A stretch of 42,267 nucleotides of DNA, from NCBI GenBank assembly GCA_012729605.1, contig JAAYCV010000137.1:1-42267 (forward strand), read 5' to 3'. Below the pieces are notes generated by a model. It was given only the letters and a program-made list of their open reading frames with translations, searched no databases and was not told the origin of the DNA. Position numbers and translations under genes: made by a program. The stretch is from Ramlibacter sp. GTDB lineage: Bacteria > Pseudomonadota > Gammaproteobacteria > Burkholderiales > Burkholderiaceae_C. The number at the start of each line of letters is the position of its first letter. The stretch's first letter is position 1. This document shows, in pieces, positions 1 through 10,853 of this stretch.

Positions 1-1681
<1,681 letters not shown>

Positions 1682-1708
1682 TTTTGTCCCCGTTTTTCGC
1701 CCTGTTTG

Positions 1709-1729
1709 AGGGCTGACCCGTTCAGCCCT
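1709..1729. terminator. Convergent hairpin between glnB and the LOG gene
   Basis: An 8-bp perfect stem (AGGGCTGA/TCAGCCCT) with a 5-base loop sits 28 bases after the glnB stop and overlaps the stop codon of the opposing gene. No good T-run follows on either strand, so termination here is only a suggestion. Confidence 0.4.
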
Positions 1730-2321
1730 GCACCAGGTATTCCAGCGTCGGCGCCACCTCGGTGCCCACGTGGATCATCTCCATCTGGTAAGGCTTCATG
1801 AAGCCGGCGTTCACCGAGCCTTGCAGAAAGGTCATCAGGTGGTCGTAATAGCCCGCCGTGTTCAGCACGGCCACCGGCTTGTCGTGGTAGCCCAGCTGCT
1901 TCCAGGTCCAGGCTTCAAACAGTTCCTCGAAAGTGCCGATACCGCCGGCCAGTGCCAGAAACGCCGTGCAGCGTTCGGCCATCATGTGCTTGCGCTGGTG
2001 CATCGTCTCCACGATATGCAGCTCGGTGCAGGCATGATGCGCCCACTCGCGCTCCACTAGCGCCTTGGGAATCACGCCCACCACGCGGCCGCCGGCCTGC
2101 AGTGCCGCATCAGCCACCACACCCATCAGGCCATTGTGGCCACCACCATAGACCAGCTGGCCGCCATGGCGCGCGATCCAGCTGCCGACTTCGCGTGCGG
2201 CGTCGGCAAAGCGTTCATCCACGCCCGGCTGCGAGGCGCAGTAGACGCAGATGGAAAAACGCGGATCCGGATCGGAAAACAGGCCTTGCACGCTGGAAGC
2301 GGGGCTGGGGCGGTCGGTCAT
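1722..2321 (-). CDS. LOG-family protein (nucleoside monophosphate phosphoribohydrolase-like), short form
   Basis: Predicted Rossmann-fold lysine-decarboxylase-like (LOG) protein. Characterised members split cytokinin riboside 5'-monophosphates or other nucleotides into base and ribose phosphate. It has 199 residues with SICVYCASQPG near the N-terminus, LVYGGGHNGLMGVVADAAL in the middle, and ALAGGIGTFEELFEAWTW as the signature loop (family consensus PGGxGTxxE; here the first position is Ala, which is a little unusual). I chose the ATG at 2321, preceded by GGAG at about 6 bases, rather than the ATG at 2351 that would overlap dgkA. It is the last gene of the RDD-dgkA-LOG minus-strand run. Its physiological substrate cannot be told from sequence. 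Confidence 0.85.
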   Translation of the reverse strand: MTDRPSPASSVQGLFSDPDPRFSICVYCASQPGVDERFADAAREVGSWIARHGGQLVYGGGHNGLMGVVADAALQAGGRVVGVIPKALVEREWAHHACTELHIVETMHQRKHMMAERCTAFLALAGGIGTFEELFEAWTWKQLGYHDKPVAVLNTAGYYDHLMTFLQGSVNAGFMKPYQMEMIHVGTEVAPTLEYLVQG

Positions 2322-2334
2322 GGCAGGCTCCGGT

Positions 2335-2754
2335 TCAGAACTGGTTGGCAAAGTGCACCCAGAGCATGGTGAACCAGGTCACTGCGCAGAGCAGGGTGCT
2401 CAGGAATACGGCGGCGCTGCCAAAGTCCTTGGCCATCTTGGCCAGCGGGTGCAGCTCCAGGCTGGTGTGGTCAATCGCGCACTCGATGCCGCTGTTGAGT
2501 AGCTCCACGATCATCATCAGCACCAGCACCGTGGACAGCACCACGGTTTCCAGCCAGGTGCGGCCCAGCAGGATCGCCAGCGGAATGCCGATCACGGTCA
2601 GGGTGAGCTCCTGGCGGAAGGCCGGTGACTCGCGCACGGCGGCACGCAGGCCGGCCCAGGAATACTGCGTGGCGTGCCAGAGCCGGCTCAGGCCGCGACG
2701 CGTCTTTTGCGGAATGACGGCCTCCTGGGCCTTGCGAACGTCGTCTTCAATCAT
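2335..2754 (-). CDS. dgkA: Diacylglycerol kinase, DgkA type
   Basis: Integral inner-membrane enzyme that phosphorylates diacylglycerol to phosphatidic acid, recycling lipid left from osmoregulated glucan or LPS modification. About 139 residues, slightly longer than the E. coli enzyme because of an N-terminal extension. The signature ELLNSGIECAIDH...LAKMAKDFGSAAV is present, with three hydrophobic spans. The start at 2754 overlaps the RDD stop codon as ATGA and has GGTGG upstream, which suggests translational coupling; an ATG at 2766 would add four residues. psd and pssA, which also act in phospholipid metabolism, lie within 6 kb, but in another transcription unit. Confidence 0.93.
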   Translation of the reverse strand: MIEDDVRKAQEAVIPQKTRRGLSRLWHATQYSWAGLRAAVRESPAFRQELTLTVIGIPLAILLGRTWLETVVLSTVLVLMMIVELLNSGIECAIDHTSLELHPLAKMAKDFGSAAVFLSTLLCAVTWFTMLWVHFANQF

Positions 2755-3314
2755 AGCTGCCACCATTTGCGCTCGCGTTCGGCGCGTGCCGGCGGCTTGC
2801 GGTAGACCAGCCGGGTACCGGCCAGCAGATCATGTAGAAATTGCTTGCCTGGCATCAGCAGGCTGAGCAGGGCCCATACAACCACCCAGCACACCAGCAG
2901 CAACACGGCCAGGCCGGCGTGTTCAGTCCAGTGGCTGCTGAACGACAGCAGCACCAGCGGTGGCAGGAACCAGATCCAGCCCAGCACATAGCGCAGGCAG
3001 GCACGCCCCAGTGTCACAGGCTGTCCGGACTTGTCCGTCATGCGGATATGCCAGGTCTTCATCGCCAGCGTATGGCCCTTGGTCCAGAAGAACACGAAAT
3101 ACAGGCCCAGCAGCAGGAATATGAACAGCTGCTGCCAGTGGCGGTTTTCCAGCGCATGGCGCTGACCAACGGCCACGGAAAACAGGAAGCCGCCCAGGAA
3201 GATCACGCCAAACAGCAGGATGCCCTCGTAGAACCAGCAGGCCATGCGACGTCCCAGGCCGGGCGTGATCATGGAGGTGTCGGGGGCAGGGGGGCGGGAC
3301 GGTGTGGTGCTCAT
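2751..3314 (-). CDS. RDD-family membrane protein
   Basis: Membrane protein of the RDD family, whose members include putative transporters; the substrate is unknown. It has 187 residues. The RDD-type start TPGLGRRMACWFYEG leads into a hydrophobic segment, followed by LFIFLLLGLYFVFFWTKGHTLAMKTW, the family's GxTxGxx-like region, and two more hydrophobic segments near the C-terminus. The ATG at 3314 fits family length. In-frame ATGs further upstream would add Cys-rich sequence unlike the family, so I rejected them, although the ribosome-binding site at 3314 is weak. It is the first gene of a minus-strand operon with dgkA and the LOG gene. Confidence 0.82.
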   Translation of the reverse strand: MSTTPSRPPAPDTSMITPGLGRRMACWFYEGILLFGVIFLGGFLFSVAVGQRHALENRHWQQLFIFLLLGLYFVFFWTKGHTLAMKTWHIRMTDKSGQPVTLGRACLRYVLGWIWFLPPLVLLSFSSHWTEHAGLAVLLLVCWVVVWALLSLLMPGKQFLHDLLAGTRLVYRKPPARAERERKWWQL

Positions 3315-3439
3315 GCGGTATCTGGAAGGCGGGCGCGCATCGGCACAGGCCGATGACCAACCCGGAAGTATATCGGCAGCGTGCGGCTCTGCTGCGACAG
3401 ACACAAACACCGGTAAACCATGCAAAGTGCAGCGAAAAG

Positions 3440-3468
3440 CTGACGAAACGCACGGACACTTGTAAAAT
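3440..3468 (+). promoter_or_regulatory. Candidate sigma-70 promoter for the ilv cluster
   Basis: CTGACG (3440-3445), a 17-base spacer, then TAAAAT (3463-3468): four of six consensus bases in the -35 box and five of six in the -10 box. It would give a transcript start near 3475 and a leader of about 178 bases before ilvI. A second -10-like GATAAT lies downstream, near 3495. Confidence 0.5.
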
Positions 3469-3474
3469 CCCATG

Positions 3475-3652
3475 TTTTTGCGGCGCAACAATGCGATAAT
3501 CTCGCAGTACACAACATATACGGCAAACGGGTCACTGCCCGGCGCGTTACAAAAGCGCCCATGGTTTTGGCCTCAAGTCTCGAAGCCATCTCACAAGGGT
3601 GGGCCGAGAGGCACCCAAGGTTTTTCTGCAAGAAATTCGCAAAGGTTCATCA
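3475..3652 (+). promoter_or_regulatory. Long leader of ilvI, possible attenuation region
   Basis: The gene-free stretch 3315-3652 (338 bases) holds the promoter above and this leader. A short stem GGGTG/CACCC (3597-3616) is followed by TTTTT (3621-3625) just upstream of the ilvI ribosome-binding site, as in a weak intrinsic terminator. Other small GC stems (CGGG/CCCG, GGCGC/GCGCC) precede it. I see no short leader reading frame with a run of Ile, Val or Leu codons, so ribosome-mediated attenuation is not demonstrated. Confidence 0.3.
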
Positions 3653-5425
3653 ATGGAAACTAGCAATACTCTCCCTGCTGCCAGCGCAGCCAAGTCTTCC
3701 CGTGCCCCCATGCTCATGGGCGCCGAAATCCTCGTCAAGTGTCTGGAAGCCGAAGGTGTCAAGCACCTGTGGGGCTATCCCGGCGGCGCCGTCCTCTATA
3801 TCTACGATGCCCTGTACAAGCAGGAATCGATCCAGCACGTGCTGGTGCGCCACGAACAGGCGGCCGTGCACGCTGCCGACGGCTTTTCGCGTGCCACCGG
3901 TGAAGTCGGCGTGGCCCTGGTGACCTCCGGTCCTGGTGCCACCAACGCCGTCACCGGCATTGCCACCGCCTACATGGACAGCATCCCGATGGTGATCATC
4001 ACCGGTCAGGTCGGCACTGCTGCCATCGGCTACGACGCCTTCCAGGAGTGTGACACCGTGGGCATCACGCGCCCGGTCGTCAAGCACAACTTCCTGGTCA
4101 AGGATCCGAAGGACATCGTCAGCACCATGAAGCGCGCCTTCCACATCGCGCGCAGCGGCCGTCCCGGCCCGGTGGTGGTGGACATTCCCAAGGATGTGTC
4201 CTTCCAGAAGGTGGCCTGGCACGGCTACCCGGAAACGGTCACCATGCGCTCCTACAACCCGGTGCGCAAGGGCCACGGCGGCCAGATCCGCAAGGCGCTG
4301 CAGCTGCTGCTGAACGCCAAGCGCCCCTACATCTACAGCGGCGGCGGCGCACTGCTGGGCAACGCCTGCAACGAGCTGCGCGCGCTGACCGACAAGCTGG
4401 GTGCTCCCTGCACCAGCACGCTGATGGGCCTGGGCGCCTTCCGCGCCGATGACCCGAAGTTCCTGGGCATGCTGGGCATGCACGGTACCGTCGAGGCCAA
4501 CAACGCCATGCAGAACTGCGACGTGCTGCTGGCCGTGGGTGCCCGTTTCGACGACCGCGTGATCGGCAACCCCAAGCACTTTGCCCAGAATGATCGCAAG
4601 ATCATCCATATCGATATCGATCCCTCCGTCATCTCCAAGCGCGTCAAGGTCGACGTGCCGATCGTGGGCGACGTGAAGGACGTGCTGACCGAGCTGCTGA
4701 ATGCGCTGGAAGAGTCCGAGACCAAGCCGGACCACAAGGCGCTCGAGCCCTGGTGGGAAACCGTCAACAAGTGGCGCAAGACCGATTGCCTGGCCTATGA
4801 CCGCGACAACAAGGACGTGATCAAGCCGCAGAAAGTGGTCGAGACCCTGTGGAACCTGACCAAGGACGATGATGTCTACGTCACGTCCGACGTCGGCCAG
4901 CACCAGATGTGGGCGGCCCAGTTCTACAAGTTCAACGAGCCGCGTCGCTGGATCAACTCCGGTGGCCTGGGCACCATGGGCGTGGGCGTTCCCTACGCCA
5001 TGGGCATCAAGCTGGCCAAGCCGCAGGCCGACGTGTATTGCATCACCGGCGAAGGCTCGGTGCAGATGAACATCCAGGAACTGTCCACCATCCTGCAGTA
5101 CGACACGCCGATCAAGATCTGTTCGCTGAACAACCGCTACCTGGGCATGGTGCGCCAGTGGCAGGAAATCGAATATTCCGGCCGCTACAGCCACAGCTAC
5201 ATGGATGCGCTGCCCAACTTCGTCAAGCTGGCCGAGGCCTATGGCCACGTGGGCCTGCTGATCGAGGACCCGCGCGACGTCGAGGGTGCACTGATCGAGG
5301 CGCGCAAGCTGAAGAACCGCACCGTGTTCCTGGACTTCCGTACCGATCCCACCGAGAACGTGTTCCCGATGGTGCAGGCCGGCAAGGGCATCACCGAAAT
5401 GCTGCTGGGCTCCGACGAGCTCTGA
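3653..5425 (+). CDS. ilvI: Acetolactate synthase, large catalytic subunit
   Basis: ThDP- and FAD-dependent enzyme that condenses two pyruvates to 2-acetolactate, or pyruvate with 2-ketobutyrate, at the first common step of valine, leucine and isoleucine synthesis. It has 590 residues. The N-terminal ThDP domain has VRHEQAAVHAADGFSRATG, with the catalytic Glu at about residue 68, and SGPGATNAVTGIATAYMDS. The central domain binds FAD, and the C-terminal domain carries GEGSVQMNIQEL...NNRYLGMVRQW, the metal/ThDP motif. I chose the ATG at 3653, preceded by AAAGG at 3641-3645, over an in-frame ATG at 3599. ilvH and ilvC follow. The gene could equally be called ilvB; its pairing with ilvH favours ilvI. 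Confidence 0.96.
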   Translation: METSNTLPAASAAKSSRAPMLMGAEILVKCLEAEGVKHLWGYPGGAVLYIYDALYKQESIQHVLVRHEQAAVHAADGFSRATGEVGVALVTSGPGATNAVTGIATAYMDSIPMVIITGQVGTAAIGYDAFQECDTVGITRPVVKHNFLVKDPKDIVSTMKRAFHIARSGRPGPVVVDIPKDVSFQKVAWHGYPETVTMRSYNPVRKGHGGQIRKALQLLLNAKRPYIYSGGGALLGNACNELRALTDKLGAPCTSTLMGLGAFRADDPKFLGMLGMHGTVEANNAMQNCDVLLAVGARFDDRVIGNPKHFAQNDRKIIHIDIDPSVISKRVKVDVPIVGDVKDVLTELLNALEESETKPDHKALEPWWETVNKWRKTDCLAYDRDNKDVIKPQKVVETLWNLTKDDDVYVTSDVGQHQMWAAQFYKFNEPRRWINSGGLGTMGVGVPYAMGIKLAKPQADVYCITGEGSVQMNIQELSTILQYDTPIKICSLNNRYLGMVRQWQEIEYSGRYSHSYMDALPNFVKLAEAYGHVGLLIEDPRDVEGALIEARKLKNRTVFLDFRTDPTENVFPMVQAGKGITEMLLGSDEL

Positions 5426-5462
5426 TCATCCACCCCCAAGATTGAATCTATTGTCCGCCAAG

Positions 5463-5512
5463 CCCGCGCATTACCGTGCGCGGGGGAGGGCGGCGAAAGC
5501 AGTGGCTTTCGC
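5463..5512 (+). ncRNA. Two adjacent perfect hairpins between ilvI and ilvH
   Basis: Stem 1 is CCCGCGCA/TGCGCGGG (5463-5470 with 5477-5484). Stem 2 is GCGAAAGC/GCTTTCGC (5493-5500 with 5505-5512) with a 4-base loop AGTG. Both are exact 8-bp stems in the 111-base gap, and the ilvH ribosome-binding site (GAGG at 5524-5527) comes 11 bases after stem 2. No T-run follows either, so this is not a normal terminator. A structured RNA called the ilvH motif has been reported from comparative genomics at this place in Betaproteobacteria; whether this is an example is inference. Confidence 0.55.
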
Positions 5513-5536
5513 GCTGACGAAAAGAGGAAAGACATC

Positions 5537-6028
5537 ATGAAACACATCATCGCCATCCTGCTGGAAAACGAAGCCGGTGCCCTGTCGCGAGTGGTCGGCC
5601 TGTTCTCGGCCCGCGGCTACAACATCGAGAGCCTGACCGTGGCTCCGACTGAAGACGAAAGCCTGTCGCGCATGACCATCGAGACCTCCGGTTCCGATGA
5701 CGTGATCGAGCAGATCACCAAGCACCTGAACCGCCTGATCGAAGTCGTGAAGGTGGTGGACCTGACCGAAGGTGCCTACATCGAGCGCGAGCTGATGATG
5801 GTCAAGGTGCGTGCCGTGGGCAAGGAACGCGAGGAACTCAAGCGCCTGTCCGACATCTTCCGCGGCCACATCATCGACGTGACCGACAAGAGCTATACCA
5901 TCGAGCTGACCGGCGACCAGGCCAAGAATGATGCCTTCCTGAACGCCATCGACCGTGGCGCGATCCTGGAAACCGTGCGTACCGGCGCCAGCGGCGTTGG
6001 CCGTGGCGAACGTATCCTGCGCGTGTAA
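5537..6028 (+). CDS. ilvH: Acetolactate synthase, small regulatory subunit
   Basis: Regulatory partner of IlvI; it activates the catalytic subunit and confers valine feedback inhibition. It has 163 residues, the usual length. The N-terminal ACT domain (MKHIIAILLENEAGALSRVVGLFSARGYNIESL) is followed by RMTIETSG and the C-terminal domain IVDVTD-like region, which here reads HIIDVTDKSYTIELTG. The ATG at 5537 has GAGG upstream. It lies between ilvI (111-base structured gap) and ilvC (51-base gap), in a co-directional operon. Confidence 0.96.
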   Translation: MKHIIAILLENEAGALSRVVGLFSARGYNIESLTVAPTEDESLSRMTIETSGSDDVIEQITKHLNRLIEVVKVVDLTEGAYIERELMMVKVRAVGKEREELKRLSDIFRGHIIDVTDKSYTIELTGDQAKNDAFLNAIDRGAILETVRTGASGVGRGERILRV

Positions 6029-7096
<1,068 letters not shown>

Positions 7097-7176
7097 TTGC
7101 CAGCCGGCAGGACACGGCCTGGCCGTGTCACAATCGCTGCTGAGCCTGCCGCGCAAGTGGCAGGTCTGGCGGCCCA

Positions 7177-7202
7177 GCAAAAGCCACCACGGTGGCTTTT
7201 GC
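7177..7202 (+). terminator. Inverted-repeat terminator after ilvC
   Basis: GCAAAAGCCACC and GGTGGCTTTTGC are perfect 12-base arms separated by two bases. The A-rich left and T-rich right ends make it work as an intrinsic terminator in either direction. It separates ilvC from psd, suggesting at least partial transcriptional separation. Confidence 0.65.
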
Positions 7203-7244
7203 CGTTTCTGGCGCTCCCCGCAGCGCATGACCCCTGTATACGAC

Positions 7245-7886
7245 ATGAACAAGCACTATCCCCATCCCATCCTGGCCCGCGAAGGCTGGCCCTTCATCGC
7301 CGGCAGCATCATCGTGGCACTGCTGCTGCATGTGTTCTTCAGTGGCTGGGTGGCCCTGCCGTTCTGGATCATCGCACTGTTCGTGGTCCAGTTCTTCCGT
7401 GACCCGGCACGTCCGATTCCGCAGCAGGCGAATGCCGTGCTGTCGCCTGCCGATGGCCGCATCGTCAAGGTCGAGAAGGTGCGTGATCCTTACGCCGACC
7501 GTGATGCGCTGCTGATCAGCGTGTTCATGAACGTGTTCAACGTGCACAGCAACCGCGCCGCAGTTGATGGCACGGTGACCAAGGTGCAGTATTTCCCTGG
7601 TTCCTTCGTCAACGCGGACCTGGACAAGGCCTCCACCGAAAACGAGCGCAATGCCGTGGTGATCGACAGCAACGGCACCACCGTGACGCTGGTGCAGGTG
7701 GCGGGTCTGGTGGCGCGTCGCATCCTGTGCTACGTCAAGCCCGGCGAGGTGCTGACGCGCGGCCAGCGCTACGGCTTTATCCGCTTTGGTTCACGCGTGG
7801 ACGTCTACCTGCCGCTGACGGCACAGCCGCAGGTCGCGCCTGGCGACAAGGTGTCTGCCACCACCACGATTCTGGCAGTGCTGTAA
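7245..7886 (+). CDS. psd: Phosphatidylserine decarboxylase proenzyme, short type
   Basis: Pyruvoyl-dependent membrane enzyme that makes phosphatidylethanolamine from phosphatidylserine. It has 213 residues, matching the short form rather than the roughly 320-residue E. coli form. Two N-terminal hydrophobic segments are followed by [17 protein letters not shown], and the self-cleavage site RFGS near the C-terminus. Cleavage before Ser183 would give a 31-residue pyruvoyl alpha chain. The start is uncertain: ATG at 7245 begins MNKHYPHPI and fits the family, while ATG at 7227 adds six residues, and neither has a clear Shine-Dalgarno. pssA, the preceding enzyme in the pathway, lies 55 bases downstream. 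Confidence 0.93.
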   Translation: MNKHYPHPILAREGWPFIAGSIIVALLLHVFFSGWVALPFWIIALFVVQFFRDPARPIPQQANAVLSPADGRIVKVEKVRDPYADRDALLISVFMNVFNVHSNRAAVDGTVTKVQYFPGSFVNADLDKASTENERNAVVIDSNGTTVTLVQVAGLVARRILCYVKPGEVLTRGQRYGFIRFGSRVDVYLPLTAQPQVAPGDKVSATTTILAVL

Positions 7887-7941
7887 GATGCCATGACCGC
7901 CCCGTGCCAGCCGGGCAGGGGGCTTTTCCCGCAGGAATCGC

Positions 7942-8826
7942 ATGCAATCCGACGATCACGATATCGATACCCCACCCACCAGCGCGCCGGCGCGCAAGAC
8001 GCCGCGCAAGGGCATTTACGTGCTGCCCAACCTGTTCACGCTGGCAGCACTGTTTGGCGGCTTCTATGCCATCGTCATGGCGATCAACGGCCGTTTTGAC
8101 CTGGCCACCATTGGCGTGTTCGCCGCCATGGTGCTGGACAGCCTGGACGGCCGCGTGGCACGCCTGACCAATACCCAGAGCGCCTTTGGCGAGCAGATGG
8201 ATTCGCTGTCCGACATGGTCAGCTTTGGTGCGGCGCCGGCGCTGATTGCCTACCTGTGGGCACTGCAGCCGCTCGGCCGCTGGGGATGGATTGCTGCCTT
8301 CATCTACTGTTCCTGTGCCGCGCTGCGCCTGGCGCGTTTCAATGTCAACACCGGCGTGGTCGACAAGCGCTTCTTCCAGGGCCTGCCGTCGCCGGCCGCG
8401 GCCGCACTGGTCACCGGCTTCATCTGGCTGACCAACGAGATGATCACGGCGCACCGCGATGTGCCCTGGTTCAAGGCTTTCCTGGAGCTGTTCATTCGCC
8501 GCGGTGAGGATCTGGTGCGCGGCGACCTGTCCTGGGTCATGTTTGCCATCACGCTGTTTGCCGGCCTGACCATGGTCACCAACGTGCCGTACTACAGCTT
8601 CAAGGACTTTGGCGGCCGCCGCAGCGTCCCCTTTGTCTGGGTCGTGCTGCTGGTACTGCTGATTGCCCTGATCAATATCGAACCGCCGACCATGCTGTTC
8701 CTGCTGTTCGTGGCCTATTCGATCAGCGGTTATGGGCTGTATGTCTGGCGCAAGTCGCGCGGCCAGTACGTGAGCATCGTCGCCACCTCGACCGACGAGC
8801 CCGATGAAAAAGGCCTGCACCAATAA
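7942..8826 (+). CDS. pssA: CDP-diacylglycerol--serine O-phosphatidyltransferase
   Basis: Integral membrane CDP-alcohol phosphotransferase that makes phosphatidylserine from CDP-diacylglycerol and serine; Psd then decarboxylates the product. It has 294 residues with several membrane segments. The signature DGx2ARx8Gx3Dx3D is complete (Asp69, Gly70, Ala73, Arg74, Gly83, Asp87, Asp91), with Asp91 the expected catalytic base. AGGA lies 6 bases before the ATG. The psd-pssA pair between ilvC and leuA is a common Burkholderiales arrangement. The leuA leader starts 34 bases after its stop. Confidence 0.95.
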   Translation: MQSDDHDIDTPPTSAPARKTPRKGIYVLPNLFTLAALFGGFYAIVMAINGRFDLATIGVFAAMVLDSLDGRVARLTNTQSAFGEQMDSLSDMVSFGAAPALIAYLWALQPLGRWGWIAAFIYCSCAALRLARFNVNTGVVDKRFFQGLPSPAAAALVTGFIWLTNEMITAHRDVPWFKAFLELFIRRGEDLVRGDLSWVMFAITLFAGLTMVTNVPYYSFKDFGGRRSVPFVWVVLLVLLIALINIEPPTMLFLLFVAYSISGYGLYVWRKSRGQYVSIVATSTDEPDEKGLHQ

Positions 8827-8844
8827 ACGGGCTTTCATATTCTG

Positions 8845-8853
8845 TGCTACAGT
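8845..8853 (+). promoter_or_regulatory. Candidate extended -10 promoter for the leuA leader
   Basis: TGCTACAGT: a TACAGT -10 element (8848-8853) with the upstream TGN extension. No good -35 box is visible at 17 bases. Transcription would begin at about 8860-8861, which is the first base of the leader peptide, so the leader message may have almost no untranslated 5' end. Confidence 0.4.
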
Positions 8854-8860
8854 AAAACCC

Positions 8861-8914
8861 ATGAAAAGCTTTGCGATCTCCCTACTACTGGCCAACGTCC
8901 AACGGGCGGGGTAA
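8861..8914 (+). CDS. leuA leader peptide (attenuation)
   Basis: A 17-codon frame, MKSFAISLLLANVQRAG, ends at TAA (8912-8914). Three consecutive Leu codons, CTA CTA CTG, occupy 8882-8890; CTA is rarely used in the neighbouring genes, which favour CTG. A ribosome stalled there for lack of charged leucyl-tRNA would leave 8901-8907 free to pair with 8944-8950 and block the downstream terminator. The frame is too short for routine gene callers. No strong ribosome-binding site precedes it, consistent with a leaderless start. The leu operon of enteric bacteria works on the same principle (established); this instance is inferred from the sequence. Confidence 0.75.
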   Translation: MKSFAISLLLANVQRAG

Positions 8915-8941
8915 GTAGCGCGCGCAAAAACCTTTCAGCAC

Positions 8942-8971
8942 AGGCCCGTTTGCACCCGCAGCGGGCCTTTT
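8942..8971 (+). terminator. leuA attenuator terminator
   Basis: A stem of about 9 bp (8942-8950 with 8960-8968, one G-T pair) with a 9-base loop is followed by T bases to 8971. The competing antiterminator is AACGGGC (8901-8907, the last codons of the leader peptide) paired with GCCCGTT (8944-8950), which uses up the left arm of this terminator. leuA starts 69 bases further on. Confidence 0.75.
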
Positions 8972-9040
8972 CGTTGGTGTCGTCACGGGTGCTGAACCGA
9001 CCGTTCCATCCTTACCGCATACCAACCCAAGGAAAACACC

Positions 9041-10582
9041 ATGTCCGACAAGCTCATCATTTTCGATACCACCTTGCGTGACGGCGAACAGTCGCCCGGC
9101 GCTTCCATGACCCGTGACGAGAAGATCCGCATTGCGCGCCAGCTGGAGCGCCTGCGCGTGGACGTGATCGAGGCCGGCTTTGCCGCCAGCTCCAACGGTG
9201 ATTTCGAGTGCATCCAGGCCATCGCCAACACCATCAAGGATTCCACCGTCTGTTCGCTGGCGCGCGCCAATGACCGCGACATCAGCCGTGCGGCCGAAGC
9301 GCTCAAGGGCAGTGACCGTGCGCGTATCCACACCTTTATCGCCACCAGCCCGCTGCACATGGAGATGAAGCTGCGCATGACGCCGGAAGAGGTGCTGGAG
9401 CAGGCACGCCGCTCGGTGCGCTTTGCCCGCAACCTGGTAGCCGATGTCGAGTTCAGCGCCGAAGACGGCTACCGCAGCGACATGGACTTCCTGGTGCGCG
9501 TGTGCGAGGCGGTGATCAACGAGGGTGCTACCACCATCAATATTCCCGATACCGTGGGTTACGCCGTGCCCGAGCTGTATGGCAACTTCATCAAGACGCT
9601 GCGCGAGCGCGTGCCGAACAGTGACAAAGCGATCTGGAGCGTGCACTGTCACGATGACCTCGGCATGTCGGTGGCCAACAGCCTGGCCGGCGTGGCCATT
9701 GGCGGCGCACGCCAGGTCGAGTGCACCATCAACGGCCTGGGCGAGCGCGCCGGCAACTGCTCGCTCGAGGAAATCGTGATGGCGGTGAAGACGCGCAAGG
9801 ACTATTTCAACCTGGAAGTCGGCATCGACACCCAGCAGATCGTTGCGGCCAGCCGCCTGGTCAGCCAGATCACCGGCTTTGTCGTGCAGCCGAACAAGGC
9901 GGTGGTTGGTGCCAACGCCTTTGCCCACGCCAGCGGCATCCACCAGGACGGCGTGCTCAAGGCGCGCGACACCTACGAAATCATGCGTGCCGAAGATGTG
10001 GGATGGAGCGCCAACAAGATCGTGCTGGGCAAGCTCAGTGGCCGCAATGCCTTCAAGCAGCGCCTGGAAGAACTCGGTATCCAGCTCGAGAGCGAGGACG
10101 AGATCAACAAGGCCTTTGCCAAGTTCAAGGAACTGGCCGACCGCAAGAGCGAGATTTTCGACGAGGACATCATTGCGCTGGTGGGCGACGAATCCGTGAC
10201 CGGCGACAAGGAGTACTACGGCCTGGTGTCGCTGTCGCAAAGCAGCGTGATGGGTGCCCAGCCGCAGGCGGAAGTGGTGTTTACCGTGGGCGACCAGCAG
10301 GTCACCGGCAATTCCACCGGCAACGGCCCGGTCGATGCCTCGCTCAAGGCCATCGAGTCGCATGTGAACAGCGGTGCCGAAATGGTGCTGTATTCGGTCA
10401 ATGCCATCAGCGGCAATACCGAAAGCCAGGGCGAAGTGACGGTGCGCCTGCAGCAGGCCGGCCGTATTGTCAACGGTGTGGGTGCCGACCCGGATATCGT
10501 GGTGGCATCGGCCAAGGCCTATATCAGTGCGCTGAACAAGCTGCACAGCAAGGTCGAGCGCGTCCACGCACAAGGCGTCTGA
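9041..10582 (+). CDS. leuA: 2-isopropylmalate synthase
   Basis: Condenses acetyl-CoA with 2-ketoisovalerate, the first committed step of leucine synthesis; feedback inhibited by leucine. It has 513 residues. The TIM-barrel catalytic part has [16 protein letters not shown] at residues 8-23, the metal-binding [13 protein letters not shown], and [14 protein letters not shown]. The subdomain [14 protein letters not shown] follows, and the C-terminal leucine-binding regulatory domain begins at about residue 390. AAGGA precedes the ATG. A leader with attenuator features lies upstream and a strong terminator downstream, so leuA is probably a single-gene unit here; leuB, leuC and leuD are not in the window. 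Confidence 0.97.
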   Translation: MSDKLIIFDTTLRDGEQSPGASMTRDEKIRIARQLERLRVDVIEAGFAASSNGDFECIQAIANTIKDSTVCSLARANDRDISRAAEALKGSDRARIHTFIATSPLHMEMKLRMTPEEVLEQARRSVRFARNLVADVEFSAEDGYRSDMDFLVRVCEAVINEGATTINIPDTVGYAVPELYGNFIKTLRERVPNSDKAIWSVHCHDDLGMSVANSLAGVAIGGARQVECTINGLGERAGNCSLEEIVMAVKTRKDYFNLEVGIDTQQIVAASRLVSQITGFVVQPNKAVVGANAFAHASGIHQDGVLKARDTYEIMRAEDVGWSANKIVLGKLSGRNAFKQRLEELGIQLESEDEINKAFAKFKELADRKSEIFDEDIIALVGDESVTGDKEYYGLVSLSQSSVMGAQPQAEVVFTVGDQQVTGNSTGNGPVDASLKAIESHVNSGAEMVLYSVNAISGNTESQGEVTVRLQQAGRIVNGVGADPDIVVASAKAYISALNKLHSKVERVHAQGV

Positions 10583-10606
10583 TGCCCGGCTAGCATTGCC
10601 CATACC

Positions 10607-10638
10607 ACGGCCTGTCTGCGGACAGGCCGTTGTTGTTT
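10607..10638 (+). terminator. Intrinsic terminator after leuA
   Basis: ACGGCCTGTC (10607-10616) and GACAGGCCGT (10621-10630) form a perfect 10-bp stem with loop TGCG, followed by TGTTGTTT. It lies 24 bases after the leuA stop. Confidence 0.85.
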
Positions 10639-10853
10639 ATGCGGGCGCGTTGCAATTGCCTGCAGTTGTTACACAAGCGGTCGCAACAGGCGTATAAATG
10701 GAGCTTGTCAGGTTTCTGAAAGACCATGTTCGCCAAATATTACAAATTAATGCTGTCTTAAGTTCATTTCCCAAGTCGTTGATATTGCGCCGGTTTTTAT
10801 AGGGTGTAAACTTCTGTCATCGACGATCGGAAATCATTTCAAGGAAGTACACC

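Noticed and set aside
3599-3652. Upstream in-frame ATG for ilvI
   Set aside because: It lies within the terminator-like stem of the leader and has no ribosome-binding site; the ATG at 3653 has AAAGG and fits family length.
3650-5248. 532-codon minus-strand frame opposite ilvI
   Set aside because: Antisense to ilvI with no recognisable domain or ribosome-binding site.
8885-10603. 572-codon minus-strand frame opposite leuA
   Set aside because: Antisense to leuA, covers the attenuator and terminator, and shows no protein-like motif.
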